Part shown: in pieces, positions 1 through 5,040 of the stretch
Numbering within the stretch: the first letter of the stretch is position 1
Layout of the letters: every line of letters begins with the position of its first letter
Assembly (NCBI GenBank): GCA_013331535.1
Contig: DUGF01000095.1
Coordinates: forward strand, 1-5,098
DNA length: 5,098 nucleotides
Source of the DNA: Microcaldota archaeon
GTDB lineage: Archaea; Micrarchaeota; Micrarchaeia; Anstonellales; Bilamarchaeaceae
Reading direction: 5' to 3'
Notes under the pieces: model-generated
The model's input: only the letters and a program-made list of their open reading frames with translations
The model's database searches: none
Told to the model about the DNA's origin: nothing
Position numbers and translations under genes: made by a program

Positions 1-21
1 GACTGGGGATATTTTCGGTTG

Positions 22-39
22 AAAGAATAGATTTTTAAA
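22..39 (+). promoter_or_regulatory. BRE/TATA promoter of the helical-repeat gene
   Basis: A purine-rich stretch (GAAAGAATAG, from about position 21) is followed by TTTTTAAA at 32-39. The box centre lies about 27 nt before the ATG at 63, which is where archaeal transcription would begin, so the mRNA is probably leaderless. No Shine-Dalgarno motif precedes the ATG, in agreement. The layout closely matches the promoter at 4881-4898 on the other strand. Seen: motif and spacing. Inferred: promoter function. Confidence 0.65.
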
Positions 40-62
40 CTCTTTCTACAACTAAATTACAT

Positions 63-1031
63 ATGGATCCGATAGAAAAAGCGGGTGGAGCAGCGGCAGT
101 GAGGCGCTTGCCTTTAATTGAAAGGTTAGAGGTTGCCAGGGATAAGACAATGTTAAGAGGCAGATGGACGGCTCATGATGTTTTAACTGAAAGAATGATA
201 ACGGAGTACAATAACCTAGGAGACACGGAAAATGCACGTAGATTAGCAGTATTCATCGCAAGCATGCGCTTTGATTCTCCAGACAAATTTGAAGACATTG
301 TACGCAAATACCGCTTGTCAGCTGACGATGTGAGAGGGATTGCCTTGAAGTATCTGAACTTATATATGTCTGCTCCCTTAAATGCGCTCGGTAAAATTGC
401 GGGAATCGTTGTAAAATTTGGTTTGACAGAGGAGGTAATAAGGACGTTCACAGAATATATAGTGAATCTCTCTAGGGGATCCCTTGATAACCTGACTTCG
501 CATATTGATAAATTTTCACAGGCACTTGGCCTAACCGACTCTGTGAGGATTAAGATTACCTTGGAATACGCAACAGCTCTTTATAAAAATGGAAACTTTA
601 GTATGGCAGCATACGTCGCAAAAGGATCTGGACACATCGACCTTATGAAAAGAGCTGCTTTGGAACTGTTTAACGCGCAATGTTTTGCGGATGGTCCGCG
701 AAGGTTCCCATCTGCTAGTGAAGTAATGAAAGAATATGATTTAACTTCGGACGATGTTAGGAGTATAGTTATTGAGAAGCTAGGTTCAAGATTGGCGGGT
801 GGCGGAATGATTCCGACAACCATTGAACAATTGCGCGAATTCGCAGAATTATACGGTTTAACTGCTGGAGATATGAAGGACGTAGCAAAAGCGGCCATTG
901 TAGATATAATAGAACGGAACCCCAAGAGGGCAGACGAAATTGTGCGTGAGTTTTCTCTAGAAGATTTTTTAAGGACTCGAATAACCCTAAATGAATCTCC
1001 CCCTATAGGTAATATGGGGGTTCTGCATTAA
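63..1031 (+). CDS. All-helical repeat protein (about 35-residue repeats), function unknown
   Basis: I do not recognise a named family. The 322-residue product has no signal peptide or membrane segment and is probably cytoplasmic. It is built from a degenerate repeat whose clearest part is [YF]-x-L-[TS]-x-D-D-V-[RK] at the start of a helix: YRLSADDVR (83-91), FGLTEEVIR (119-127), LGLTDSVRI (155-163), YDLTSDDVR (225-233), YGLTAGDMK (264-272) and FSLEDFLR (297-304). The repeat leucines lie at 85, 121, 157, 227, 266 and 299, a spacing near 36; the double gap is filled by a weaker copy near 192 (HIDLMKRAA). This resembles TPR/PPR-like alpha-solenoids, which usually bind proteins or RNA, but no family signature is clear. 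The ATG at 63 fits the leaderless promoter. The C-terminal tail (about 306-322) is non-repetitive. The gene converges on the AbiE module 4 nt before its boundary repeat. Confidence 0.8.
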   Translation: MDPIEKAGGAAAVRRLPLIERLEVARDKTMLRGRWTAHDVLTERMITEYNNLGDTENARRLAVFIASMRFDSPDKFEDIVRKYRLSADDVRGIALKYLNLYMSAPLNALGKIAGIVVKFGLTEEVIRTFTEYIVNLSRGSLDNLTSHIDKFSQALGLTDSVRIKITLEYATALYKNGNFSMAAYVAKGSGHIDLMKRAALELFNAQCFADGPRRFPSASEVMKEYDLTSDDVRSIVIEKLGSRLAGGGMIPTTIEQLREFAELYGLTAGDMKDVAKAAIVDIIERNPKRADEIVREFSLEDFLRTRITLNESPPIGNMGVLH

Positions 1032-1044
1032 TCGCTTTATTTTA
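999..1044 (+). terminator. Possible hairpin plus T-rich terminator at end of helical-repeat gene
   Basis: CCCCC (999-1003) and GGGGG (1016-1020) can form a GC stem with a 12-nt AT-rich loop inside the last codons of the gene. A T-rich stretch, TTTATTTTA (1036-1044), lies just after the stop codon. The hairpin and the T stretch are about 15 nt apart, so this is not a classic bacterial terminator; archaeal termination relies mainly on the T tract. The T stretch also belongs to the boundary repeat. Confidence 0.25.
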
Positions 1045-1073
1045 TCATCACGCTCTCCTCGAACTTCATTTCC
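1036..1073 (-). repeat. Distal copy of the 38-bp boundary direct repeat (orphan 3' end of the ACT gene)
   Basis: These 38 bases match 2822-2859 at 37 positions; the only difference is T1059 versus G2845. Read on the minus strand they encode EMKFEESVMIK followed by TAA, the C-terminus of the ACT-domain regulator with one Ala-to-Glu change. No upstream ACT coding sequence accompanies this copy, so it is an orphan gene tail. It lies 10 nt beyond the abiEii stop codon and 4 nt beyond the stop of the convergent gene. The identity ends abruptly on both sides, as expected for an attachment site or recombination junction. Confidence 0.85.
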
Positions 1074-1083
1074 GATTATCTGT

Positions 1084-1869
1084 TCAAAATCCAAGCCCAG
1101 CCAAAGATTTTTCGAGATCCGCTATCATCGAATCAAAAGACGGCAGTTTATCTATCTGATAACCCAGCTGCCTTTGATAATATGGCCTTGCCTGCTCTAC
1201 CCTGCCCTTATCGAGCAGTTTGACAGGCATTTGGAGCTTTTTGTATTCAACCTTCTTTATGAGAAAGTTCTTGAGCTTCTTTCGATCTATATTGTCTTTC
1301 TCGTGGGTCAGGATATACCAAACGTCATAGTAATCCCGTACTCGTGTCCTCTGCAAGAAACTCCTCAATTTTTCTGCCAGAATTTCGTCCATGGAGTAAA
1401 CAGGAATTGAAAACTTCTTTTCGTAATAAGGATTGAAAACTGGTTTTTCTTCAATCTTATCTGAAATAAGTTCGTCAGACATCAAGTCCAAGGCAATTGT
1501 GTTTTTCACCCCTCTTAATCCGACAAATTGGATTTTGATATCGCTGAACCATTTCTTGCTGTAAAAATCCCTGATAATGAATTCTGCGTTGTATTCATTC
1601 TTGAGATATTCAAAAATCTCTTTGAATGACTCTTCTATCTCCTTCTCTTTTAGAGGAATTCTGAGCGTAAAATCCAGGTCTTCTGAATAGCGATAATGCT
1701 TGAAATATATTTTCCTTAGCGCCGTGCCACCCTTGAAAACCAGTTTTTCCTTGAGATTGGATTTTGAGATTCCATCAAGCAATAATGTCAGGAAATAATC
1801 CTTCTCGACAATCAACCAGCCGATGTTTTCCTTTTCAGAAACGTCAGTGATAATGTTTTGGGAAATCAT
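1084..1869 (-). CDS. abiEii: AbiEii-family nucleotidyltransferase toxin
   Basis: Toxin of an AbiE-type (type IV-like) toxin-antitoxin pair. The family has a DNA-polymerase-beta-like nucleotidyltransferase fold; related MenT toxins add nucleotides to tRNA acceptor ends, and AbiEii binds GTP. In the 261-residue product I see motif I FKGGTAL (45-51), the metal-binding Asp pair in YSEDLDF (D64, D66), a third acidic position in IALDL (D128), and the conserved helical motifs EKLRSFLQR (166-174) and RDYYDVW (178-184). All key residues are present, so it should be active. I start at ATG 1869 rather than the upstream ATG at 1917: 1869 forms an ATGA overlap with the antitoxin stop and has GGTGG four bases before it, whereas the 16 extra residues would only re-read the antitoxin's end in another frame. 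It is translated as the second gene of an abiEi-abiEii operon. Confidence 0.9.
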   Translation of the reverse strand: MISQNIITDVSEKENIGWLIVEKDYFLTLLLDGISKSNLKEKLVFKGGTALRKIYFKHYRYSEDLDFTLRIPLKEKEIEESFKEIFEYLKNEYNAEFIIRDFYSKKWFSDIKIQFVGLRGVKNTIALDLMSDELISDKIEEKPVFNPYYEKKFSIPVYSMDEILAEKLRSFLQRTRVRDYYDVWYILTHEKDNIDRKKLKNFLIKKVEYKKLQMPVKLLDKGRVEQARPYYQRQLGYQIDKLPSFDSMIADLEKSLAGLGF

Positions 1870-2669
1870 AGTTCCACCATTAACTCTTCTTTTGGTATGT
1901 TTTCGATTATTTTCCATTTCCTGTTTTTATGGCCTGTCTTCGGCCCACCTGTATCAAGCAAGCAGAACCCTCCACGCACTTTGCTAAGCAGTTCCTTGAC
2001 GACCGGAGTTTTTATTTTCAGAATGTCTAGGATATAACCTAGCCTCTTAACGGTTGCCAAGTCGTCCATTTCCAAAGCATAATTGTACAGCTTCTCAAAG
2101 TCCAGCTTATTCCTGAACGCCTTTGCCACTTCGGTCAATCCTCCGCTGTATTTTGGCAGGAAAAGGCAGTCGATTACGGTTTTTTCGCGGTTGGAAATGT
2201 TGAACTTTAACTGGCCTGCCCATTCTTCGGTTACCCCGAAAAAACGCTTTTCCGGCAACTTCACGAAGCGATACTCCTGAGCCTGAAAGTGCATCGGACG
2301 TTTGGACTTTGTTGCGACTATAAAGACGATTCGGCTTATCTGCTCGGTAATTCCGTAATAGTTCAAAGCTGAAAGAAAGCCAATATAGTAAGGGTTGGCT
2401 AGTTTTCTGGCTAACATGTATGTGTCTGCACCATATCCTGCGTGTAAACCGCTTTCCAAAGGCAATATGAGGTATTTTCCCCGCTCTATCCTTTTGACCC
2501 ATTTGCTTTTGGTTAATCTACACAGTAATTTTCGCAAGCGCAGACCCCTTTCTCCTGAGGCAGCTTCCGCATCTTTTATACTGAATACCTCTTTCTTTTC
2601 TGAGCTAAGATTAGATAGAAGTTTTGAACTCAATCTGCTTAAGCCCGTCCTTACTTTTTCTTCTATCAT
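1866..2669 (-). CDS. abiEi: AbiEi-family antitoxin/transcriptional regulator
   Basis: Cognate antitoxin of the downstream toxin. Family members have an N-terminal winged helix-turn-helix that binds inverted repeats in the operon's own promoter, and a C-terminal domain that neutralises AbiEii without stable binding. In this 267-residue protein residues about 26-70 look like the winged helix, ending in a wing-like WVKRIERGKYLILP (57-70). The AbiEi core follows: PYYIGFLSALNYYGI (93-107), a strand-rich part with IVFIVATKSKRP (114-125), the conserved TVIDCLFLPKYSGG (164-177) and a tail ending LLDTGGP...NRKWKII (237-255). The ATG at 2669 has GGGGGA five bases upstream. The stop overlaps the toxin start as ATGA, so translation is coupled. 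Strong family call; the exact subfamily is less sure. Confidence 0.9.
   Translation of the reverse strand: MIEEKVRTGLSRLSSKLLSNLSSEKKEVFSIKDAEAASGERGLRLRKLLCRLTKSKWVKRIERGKYLILPLESGLHAGYGADTYMLARKLANPYYIGFLSALNYYGITEQISRIVFIVATKSKRPMHFQAQEYRFVKLPEKRFFGVTEEWAGQLKFNISNREKTVIDCLFLPKYSGGLTEVAKAFRNKLDFEKLYNYALEMDDLATVKRLGYILDILKIKTPVVKELLSKVRGGFCLLDTGGPKTGHKNRKWKIIENIPKEELMVEL
1874..1878 (-). promoter_or_regulatory. Shine-Dalgarno site that sets the abiEii start
   Basis: GGTGG on the minus strand lies four bases before ATG 1869-1867, inside the last codons of the antitoxin gene. It supports the 1869 start over the upstream in-frame ATG at 1917 and suggests translational coupling with the antitoxin. 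Confidence 0.65.
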
Positions 2670-2674
2670 GTTCT

Positions 2675-2680
2675 TCCCCC
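2675..2680 (-). promoter_or_regulatory. Shine-Dalgarno site of abiEi
   Basis: GGGGGA on the minus strand, five bases before ATG 2669. This shows the abiEi message has a leader, unlike the leaderless mRNAs predicted at 63 and 4858. Confidence 0.6.
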
Positions 2681-2707
2681 GCCTAATGAATATACGTTTA
2701 ATTAAAG

Positions 2708-2750
2708 TACCGTTTAAAGGTATTATGATTAATTATATATTTAAAACTAT
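2708..2750 (-). promoter_or_regulatory. Promoter and possible operator of the abiEi-abiEii operon
   Basis: On the minus strand GATAG is followed by TTTTAAAT (2746-2739), the same BRE/TATA arrangement as at the two other promoters here. It would place transcription start near 2716 and give a leader of about 47 nt containing the GGGGGA site. The predicted start lies within an imperfect palindrome, TACC and GGTA arms around TTTAAA (2708-2722), a plausible site for AbiEi autorepression. A further AT-rich palindrome, TTTAATTAAA, lies at 2697-2706. CCTTTAAACG (2720-2711) could instead be a TATA box with a shorter leader. Confidence 0.45.
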
Positions 2751-2787
2751 CGTCTGAGCTGCATTTTTGCGTATAAACGGCAAGGAG

Positions 2788-2793
2788 AAAAAA
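2788..2793 (-). terminator. Possible T-tract terminator after the ACT-regulator operon
   Basis: A run of six T on the minus strand about 30 nt after the ACT gene stop, with no strong stem before it. Archaeal RNA polymerase can terminate on T tracts alone, and the next gene has its own promoter, so termination here is plausible but weakly supported. Confidence 0.3.
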
Positions 2794-2821
2794 TTTGGCT
2801 GGAACAAGGCAAGAACGTTGG

Positions 2822-2859
2822 TTTATTTTATCATCACGCTCTCCGCGAACTTCATTTCC
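2822..2859 (-). repeat. Proximal copy of the boundary direct repeat, within the ACT gene 3' end
   Basis: This copy covers the last 11 codons and the stop of the ACT-regulator gene (EMKFAESVMIK, TAA). It matches 1036-1073 at 37 of 38 positions, so the gene keeps an intact C-terminus at the junction with the AbiE module. The flanking sequences outside the 38 bases are unrelated. Confidence 0.85.
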
Positions 2860-3323
2860 TTCAGCTTTTTTATTACTCCCGCGCCCAGTTTTCCGTCAAT
2901 TATTATCGTTAGCACTGGGTCAGGAAACAAATCCGGGTCATCGGTTATTATCTGTCGTATGTTTACCTGGCTATCGGCAAGTGTCTTTGTTACTGCTGCC
3001 ACCACTCCCTTCCTTTTCGGATCCGCCCGGATCTCAATTACATCAAATCCGAGCTCCTTTGCCGCATTCCCGATAAATGCCCGCGGCTCCAGGCGATAGA
3101 AGATTTGGATTAGTTTATCGTCCGCTGCGATTGCGCGCGCGGTTTCAATTACAACCCGGCGATCAACTCCTATTGCCCGTCCGATTTTCGCAGGAGGCAA
3201 TTCAATTGAACCAGCGTATATTTTTCCCTTACCGTCTACCTTGAACCCTCGGCGCAAAAGCTCGGTTGCTACTTGTTTTCTTCCGCGCGCATGGGCAAAA
3301 AATTCTTCGAGGATTTTCATCAT
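2823..3323 (-). CDS. HTH/ACT-domain amino-acid-metabolism regulator (COG2150-like)
   Basis: A probable archaeal transcriptional regulator that senses an amino acid or similar ligand. The 166-residue product has an N-terminal helical region with a helix-turn-helix-like stretch (about 42-75: LPPAKIGRAIGVDRR, then VVIETARAIAADD) and a C-terminal ACT domain (about 94-163). The ACT part starts with strand FDVIEIRAD, then KRKGVVAAVTKTLADSQVNIRQ-type loop and helix, then strands VLTIIIDG and SVMI. ACT domains usually dimerise and bind amino acids at the Gly-containing first loop. I choose ATG 3323: the GTG at 3332 lies inside the GAGGTAGGTG ribosome-binding site, while ATG 3323 sits six bases after it (ATG 3320 is also possible). 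Base composition is visibly richer in G+C than the flanking toxin-antitoxin genes, as for a long-resident gene. It follows the nucleotidyltransferase stop by 9 nt and is probably the third gene of that operon. Confidence 0.85.
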   Translation of the reverse strand: MMKILEEFFAHARGRKQVATELLRRGFKVDGKGKIYAGSIELPPAKIGRAIGVDRRVVIETARAIAADDKLIQIFYRLEPRAFIGNAAKELGFDVIEIRADPKRKGVVAAVTKTLADSQVNIRQIITDDPDLFPDPVLTIIIDGKLGAGVIKKLKEMKFAESVMIK

Positions 3324-3329
3324 ATCAAA

Positions 3330-3339
3330 CACCTACCTC
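3330..3339 (-). promoter_or_regulatory. Shine-Dalgarno site of the ACT regulator, overlapping the upstream stop codon
   Basis: Minus-strand GAGGTAGGTG contains the TAG stop (3335-3333) of the nucleotidyltransferase gene and ends six bases before ATG 3323. It decides the ACT start and makes re-initiation by the same ribosome likely. Confidence 0.75.
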
Positions 3340-4256
3340 TTTTTTTCCATCCAATAATATAGATACATAAATGCCTTTGGAACAATCGTTTTCAGTGCAT
3401 GCAATGAAGCTGCATTAAAAATCCCTTTTTGCGATAATTCTAATTCGGCTTGCCAAAGCTTTTTGATGTCCATGGAGTCCGATAACACCAGTTTTTCAGT
3501 TTCATAGAAATTATTATTCATATTGACCAAAAGCAATAACGCCCTTGCAGCAATAGTTATCAGGTCATTTCTGTATACTCTGCCGGTTACGAGCATTTCC
3601 TGAAAACTACCAAATGAGTTTTGCTTTATGAAAAACTTTGTGGAGTCAATTTCAATGCATTTGAGCAAAGTCGTCTGAACACCAACAACGCATTGCACCT
3701 CCTTGTAATTCGTATTCCTTAACCTATTCTGATCTGACATTATCTGAATCCAGTCTTCGTGTATCTTTTCCAAATCCGGTTTATTATCAAGAATGCAATT
3801 TATGTCAAAAATATCCTTAATGATTTGAATCGGTTCCTCTTCAAATCTTCCAATTGTGCCAAATGCCAAAGAAGACAGTTTGGAAGCAAGGAGATAACCT
3901 TGTTTTGGCAAAAGAACTTCAACATCTCTGATGTTTCTTTTTTCTGTTTCTGGAATTATGAATCGACTTACATCCAGTTTTATCATAACGTCTCCTTTTG
4001 AGATAGTATAAAAAACAAAGATTGGGGTTCGACTTTGGCGTTTAGTCACTCCATAGCCGGCTTTTTCAAGTCCATGAACGAGCCTCTCTGTTTCTCCGAG
4101 ATATGATATGTCCAAATCAATGCTCAATCTTTTTTGTTCAGGCAGGATTGCTTGAATGGCACTACCGCCAAGGAAAATGATTTTCTCGTCTAACTTAACT
4201 AGTACGGATAATACTTCAAAAACTTCCCTGCTTCGTTTTTCAAAATCCCTGTTCAC
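3333..4256 (-). CDS. AbiEii/AbiGii-like nucleotidyltransferase, second toxin-type enzyme
   Basis: A 307-residue nucleotidyltransferase-fold protein of the AbiEii-like group, distinct from the one at 1084-1869. Visible motifs: GGSAIQ (30-35); the Asp pair in LSIDLDISY (D47, D49); third Asp in MIKLDVSRF (D95); the helical motif LLASKLSSLAFGTIGR (122-137); and KDIFDI (147-152), which corresponds to the RDxxD motif of AbiEii. All expected catalytic positions are present. The C-terminal half (about 160-307) is helical and not diagnostic. By family analogy it would transfer nucleotides to an RNA (tRNA in MenT toxins) or protein; the substrate cannot be read from the sequence. The GTG start at 4256 overlaps the previous gene's stop as GTGA and has GGTGA four bases upstream. 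It is preceded by a DUF6577/AbiEi-like gene, the usual partner, and followed by the ACT regulator. Confidence 0.85.
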   Translation of the reverse strand: MNRDFEKRSREVFEVLSVLVKLDEKIIFLGGSAIQAILPEQKRLSIDLDISYLGETERLVHGLEKAGYGVTKRQSRTPIFVFYTISKGDVMIKLDVSRFIIPETEKRNIRDVEVLLPKQGYLLASKLSSLAFGTIGRFEEEPIQIIKDIFDINCILDNKPDLEKIHEDWIQIMSDQNRLRNTNYKEVQCVVGVQTTLLKCIEIDSTKFFIKQNSFGSFQEMLVTGRVYRNDLITIAARALLLLVNMNNNFYETEKLVLSDSMDIKKLWQAELELSQKGIFNAASLHALKTIVPKAFMYLYYWMEKKR

Positions 4257-4858
4257 GCGCTCACCAGTTTTAATAATTCGAGATTTTTCATCCCGCTTTT
4301 AAAATGACGTTCATCTGTTTTGAGGACTGTCTTTTTGGAAAGATAATATGCAAATATGCTGACAAACCAGCCAAGATACCTCCTTAGCGAATAACGATAT
4401 AGCTCGTTGAATTTTACTAAATCAGTGTTCGACAGATAATGCTCCCACAAATCAAGAATATCCGTAAGGGAAATAGGCAGAATCTCGCTTTTTGAGAAAT
4501 AAAGCAGGTCAACAAGGCATTTCTCAAGTTTTGGGCGATTGCCTTCGACCTCTCTTCTGGTTTTGCCCTCTCTTGCAATAATCACTATGCTGGCTTTTTT
4601 GTCAACTAATTTGATCCGAAGAATAGGTTTTTTTATCCCTGCATAAACCTCATAATCAGGATATTCCCGGGCCACTAATTCGACTAAGGAATCTACCGCA
4701 ACCCGATTACATTCTATGAAAACAATGTTCTTCCTCCAATTATGCATCAGTGGGATAAATGGCGTTAAATCCCATATAAGAAAGTCCAGGGCTGGCATAT
4801 CCTTTCGAATCAATTTCGTTAATTTTTCTGTTTCTTTTCCGAAGTTGATATTGGTCAT
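4253..4858 (-). CDS. DUF6577/AbiEi-like antitoxin lacking the N-terminal winged helix
   Basis: Partner of the downstream nucleotidyltransferase. The 201-residue protein shows the core pattern I know from DUF6577/AbiEi-like proteins: a short helix then an IW-containing strand (FLIWDLTPFIPLMHNW, 26-41), the strand NIVFIEC (44-50) with helix AVDSLVELVARE (54-65), a second strand IVIIAREG (91-98), and PKLEKCLVDLLYF (109-121), the conserved LEK-LVDL motif. Family members usually begin with a winged helix of about 60-70 residues ending in GRGxY; here the core starts almost at the first Met and that domain is absent. An in-frame TAA lies four codons upstream (4870-4868), and I find no winged helix in other frames. 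The start coincides with the predicted transcription start, so the mRNA is probably leaderless, and the ATG lies inside an operator-like palindrome. Family placement is from pattern memory. Confidence 0.75.
   Translation of the reverse strand: MTNINFGKETEKLTKLIRKDMPALDFLIWDLTPFIPLMHNWRKNIVFIECNRVAVDSLVELVAREYPDYEVYAGIKKPILRIKLVDKKASIVIIAREGKTRREVEGNRPKLEKCLVDLLYFSKSEILPISLTDILDLWEHYLSNTDLVKFNELYRYSLRRYLGWFVSIFAYYLSKKTVLKTDERHFKSGMKNLELLKLVSA
4261..4265 (-). promoter_or_regulatory. Shine-Dalgarno site for the GTG-start nucleotidyltransferase
   Basis: GGTGA on the minus strand, four bases before GTG 4256, within the last codons of the DUF6577-like gene. Together with the GTGA start/stop overlap it supports the non-ATG start and translational coupling. 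Confidence 0.65.
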
Positions 4859-4876
4859 GTAATTAGTTTATATGAC
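4854..4876. promoter_or_regulatory. Palindromic operator-like site 1, over the start codon
   Basis: A 23-bp palindrome with arms GTCATGTAA and TTATATGAC (8 of 9 positions complementary) around a 5-bp centre. It contains the ATG of the DUF6577-like gene and the predicted leaderless transcription start. A protein bound here would block transcription initiation. It is matched at 20 of 23 positions by site 2. Confidence 0.65.
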
Positions 4877-4880
4877 AAAC

Positions 4881-4898
4881 TTTAAAAGACTATCTTTT
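4881..4898 (-). promoter_or_regulatory. BRE/TATA promoter of the DUF6577-nucleotidyltransferase-ACT operon
   Basis: Minus-strand AAAAGATAG then TCTTTTAAA, with the box centre about 27 nt before ATG 4858, exactly the spacing seen at the promoter before position 63. It implies a leaderless message. The box lies in the gap between two palindromes, so both could control it. This is the only clear promoter for the three-gene operon; weak AT-rich sequence near 3350-3370 is the only hint of an internal one for the ACT gene. Confidence 0.6.
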
Positions 4899-4921
4899 GT
4901 CATGTAATCGGTTTATATGAT
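4899..4921. promoter_or_regulatory. Palindromic operator-like site 2, upstream of the TATA box
   Basis: A second 23-bp palindrome with arms GTCATGTAA and TTATATGAT, 45 bp (about four helical turns) from site 1 and differing from it at only three positions, two of them in the centre and one at the outer end. Conservation of the arms with variation in the spacer is what a dimeric repressor site shows. On the plus strand each site also contains TTTATAT, which could act as a TATA box for divergent transcription to the right. Confidence 0.65.
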
Positions 4922-4977
4922 TTGCTCGTTCGGTCTTCGCCGCTTCAAAAGCAGTAGTTTCAAGACCGAAGAGCAAA
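4921..4977. other. Long inverted repeat 1 (16-bp stem with one bulged base)
   Basis: TTTGCTC (4921-4927) pairs with 4971-4977 and TTCGGTCTT (4929-4937) pairs with 4962-4970, leaving G4928 as a single bulge. The 24-nt loop holds a small GCTT/AAGC hairpin (4942-4952). All 16 pairs are perfect, far beyond chance at this spacing. It begins where operator 2 ends. It may be an RNA structure on either strand, a bidirectional terminator or a hairpin of a mobile-element end; the sequence alone does not decide. Confidence 0.7.
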
Positions 4978-5040
4978 GCTTTTGAAAAACGCCCATCCCT
5001 GCACTGAAATATGGGGTTTCGGCAATCTGCGTTTTTCAAA
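4978..5040. other. Inverted repeat 2 (12-bp perfect stem) with alternative pairing to repeat 1
   Basis: TTTGAAAAACGC (4981-4992) pairs perfectly with 5029-5040; inside it CCAT (4993-4996) can pair with ATGG (5011-5014). The left arm region GCTTTTGAA (4978-4986) is also perfectly complementary to the loop of repeat 1 (4944-4952), so the two pairings compete or form a pseudoknot. No gene is evident here. One minus-strand frame is open from the window edge to 4890 (69 codons) but has no clear start and crosses the hairpins and operator 2, so I do not call it. Confidence 0.6.

Larger units (their letters stand above)
1036..2859. mobile_element. AbiE toxin-antitoxin module bounded by direct repeats (putative island)
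   Basis: A segment of 1,786 bp (repeat start to repeat start) holds only the abiEi-abiEii pair and its promoter, and is delimited by two copies of the regulator gene's 3' end. This is the usual footprint of insertion at the 3' end of a gene with the end restored, as integrative elements do, or of a single crossover with an incoming copy. No integrase or transposase lies inside, so if it moves it needs an enzyme supplied from elsewhere, or it is the remnant of a larger element. Seen: repeat pair and gene content. Inferred: mobility. A plain tandem duplication followed by deletion is the main alternative. Confidence 0.45.

Noticed and set aside
1036..1073. C/D-box small RNA suggested by GTGATGA (box C consensus) in both copies of the boundary repeat
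   Set aside because: No CTGA box D follows at a suitable distance in either copy, and the sequence is explained by the VMIK codons and stop of the ACT gene.
1870..1917. Upstream ATG at 1917 as the abiEii start, adding 16 residues
   Set aside because: The extra residues lie wholly within the antitoxin gene in another frame; the ATGA overlap and GGTGG site favour 1869, and the family's N-terminal region begins after it.
2395..3099. Plus-strand open frames opposite abiEi and the ACT gene
   Set aside because: They are antisense shadows of well-supported minus-strand genes, rich in unusual Ser/Phe/Pro runs and without promoters or ribosome-binding sites.
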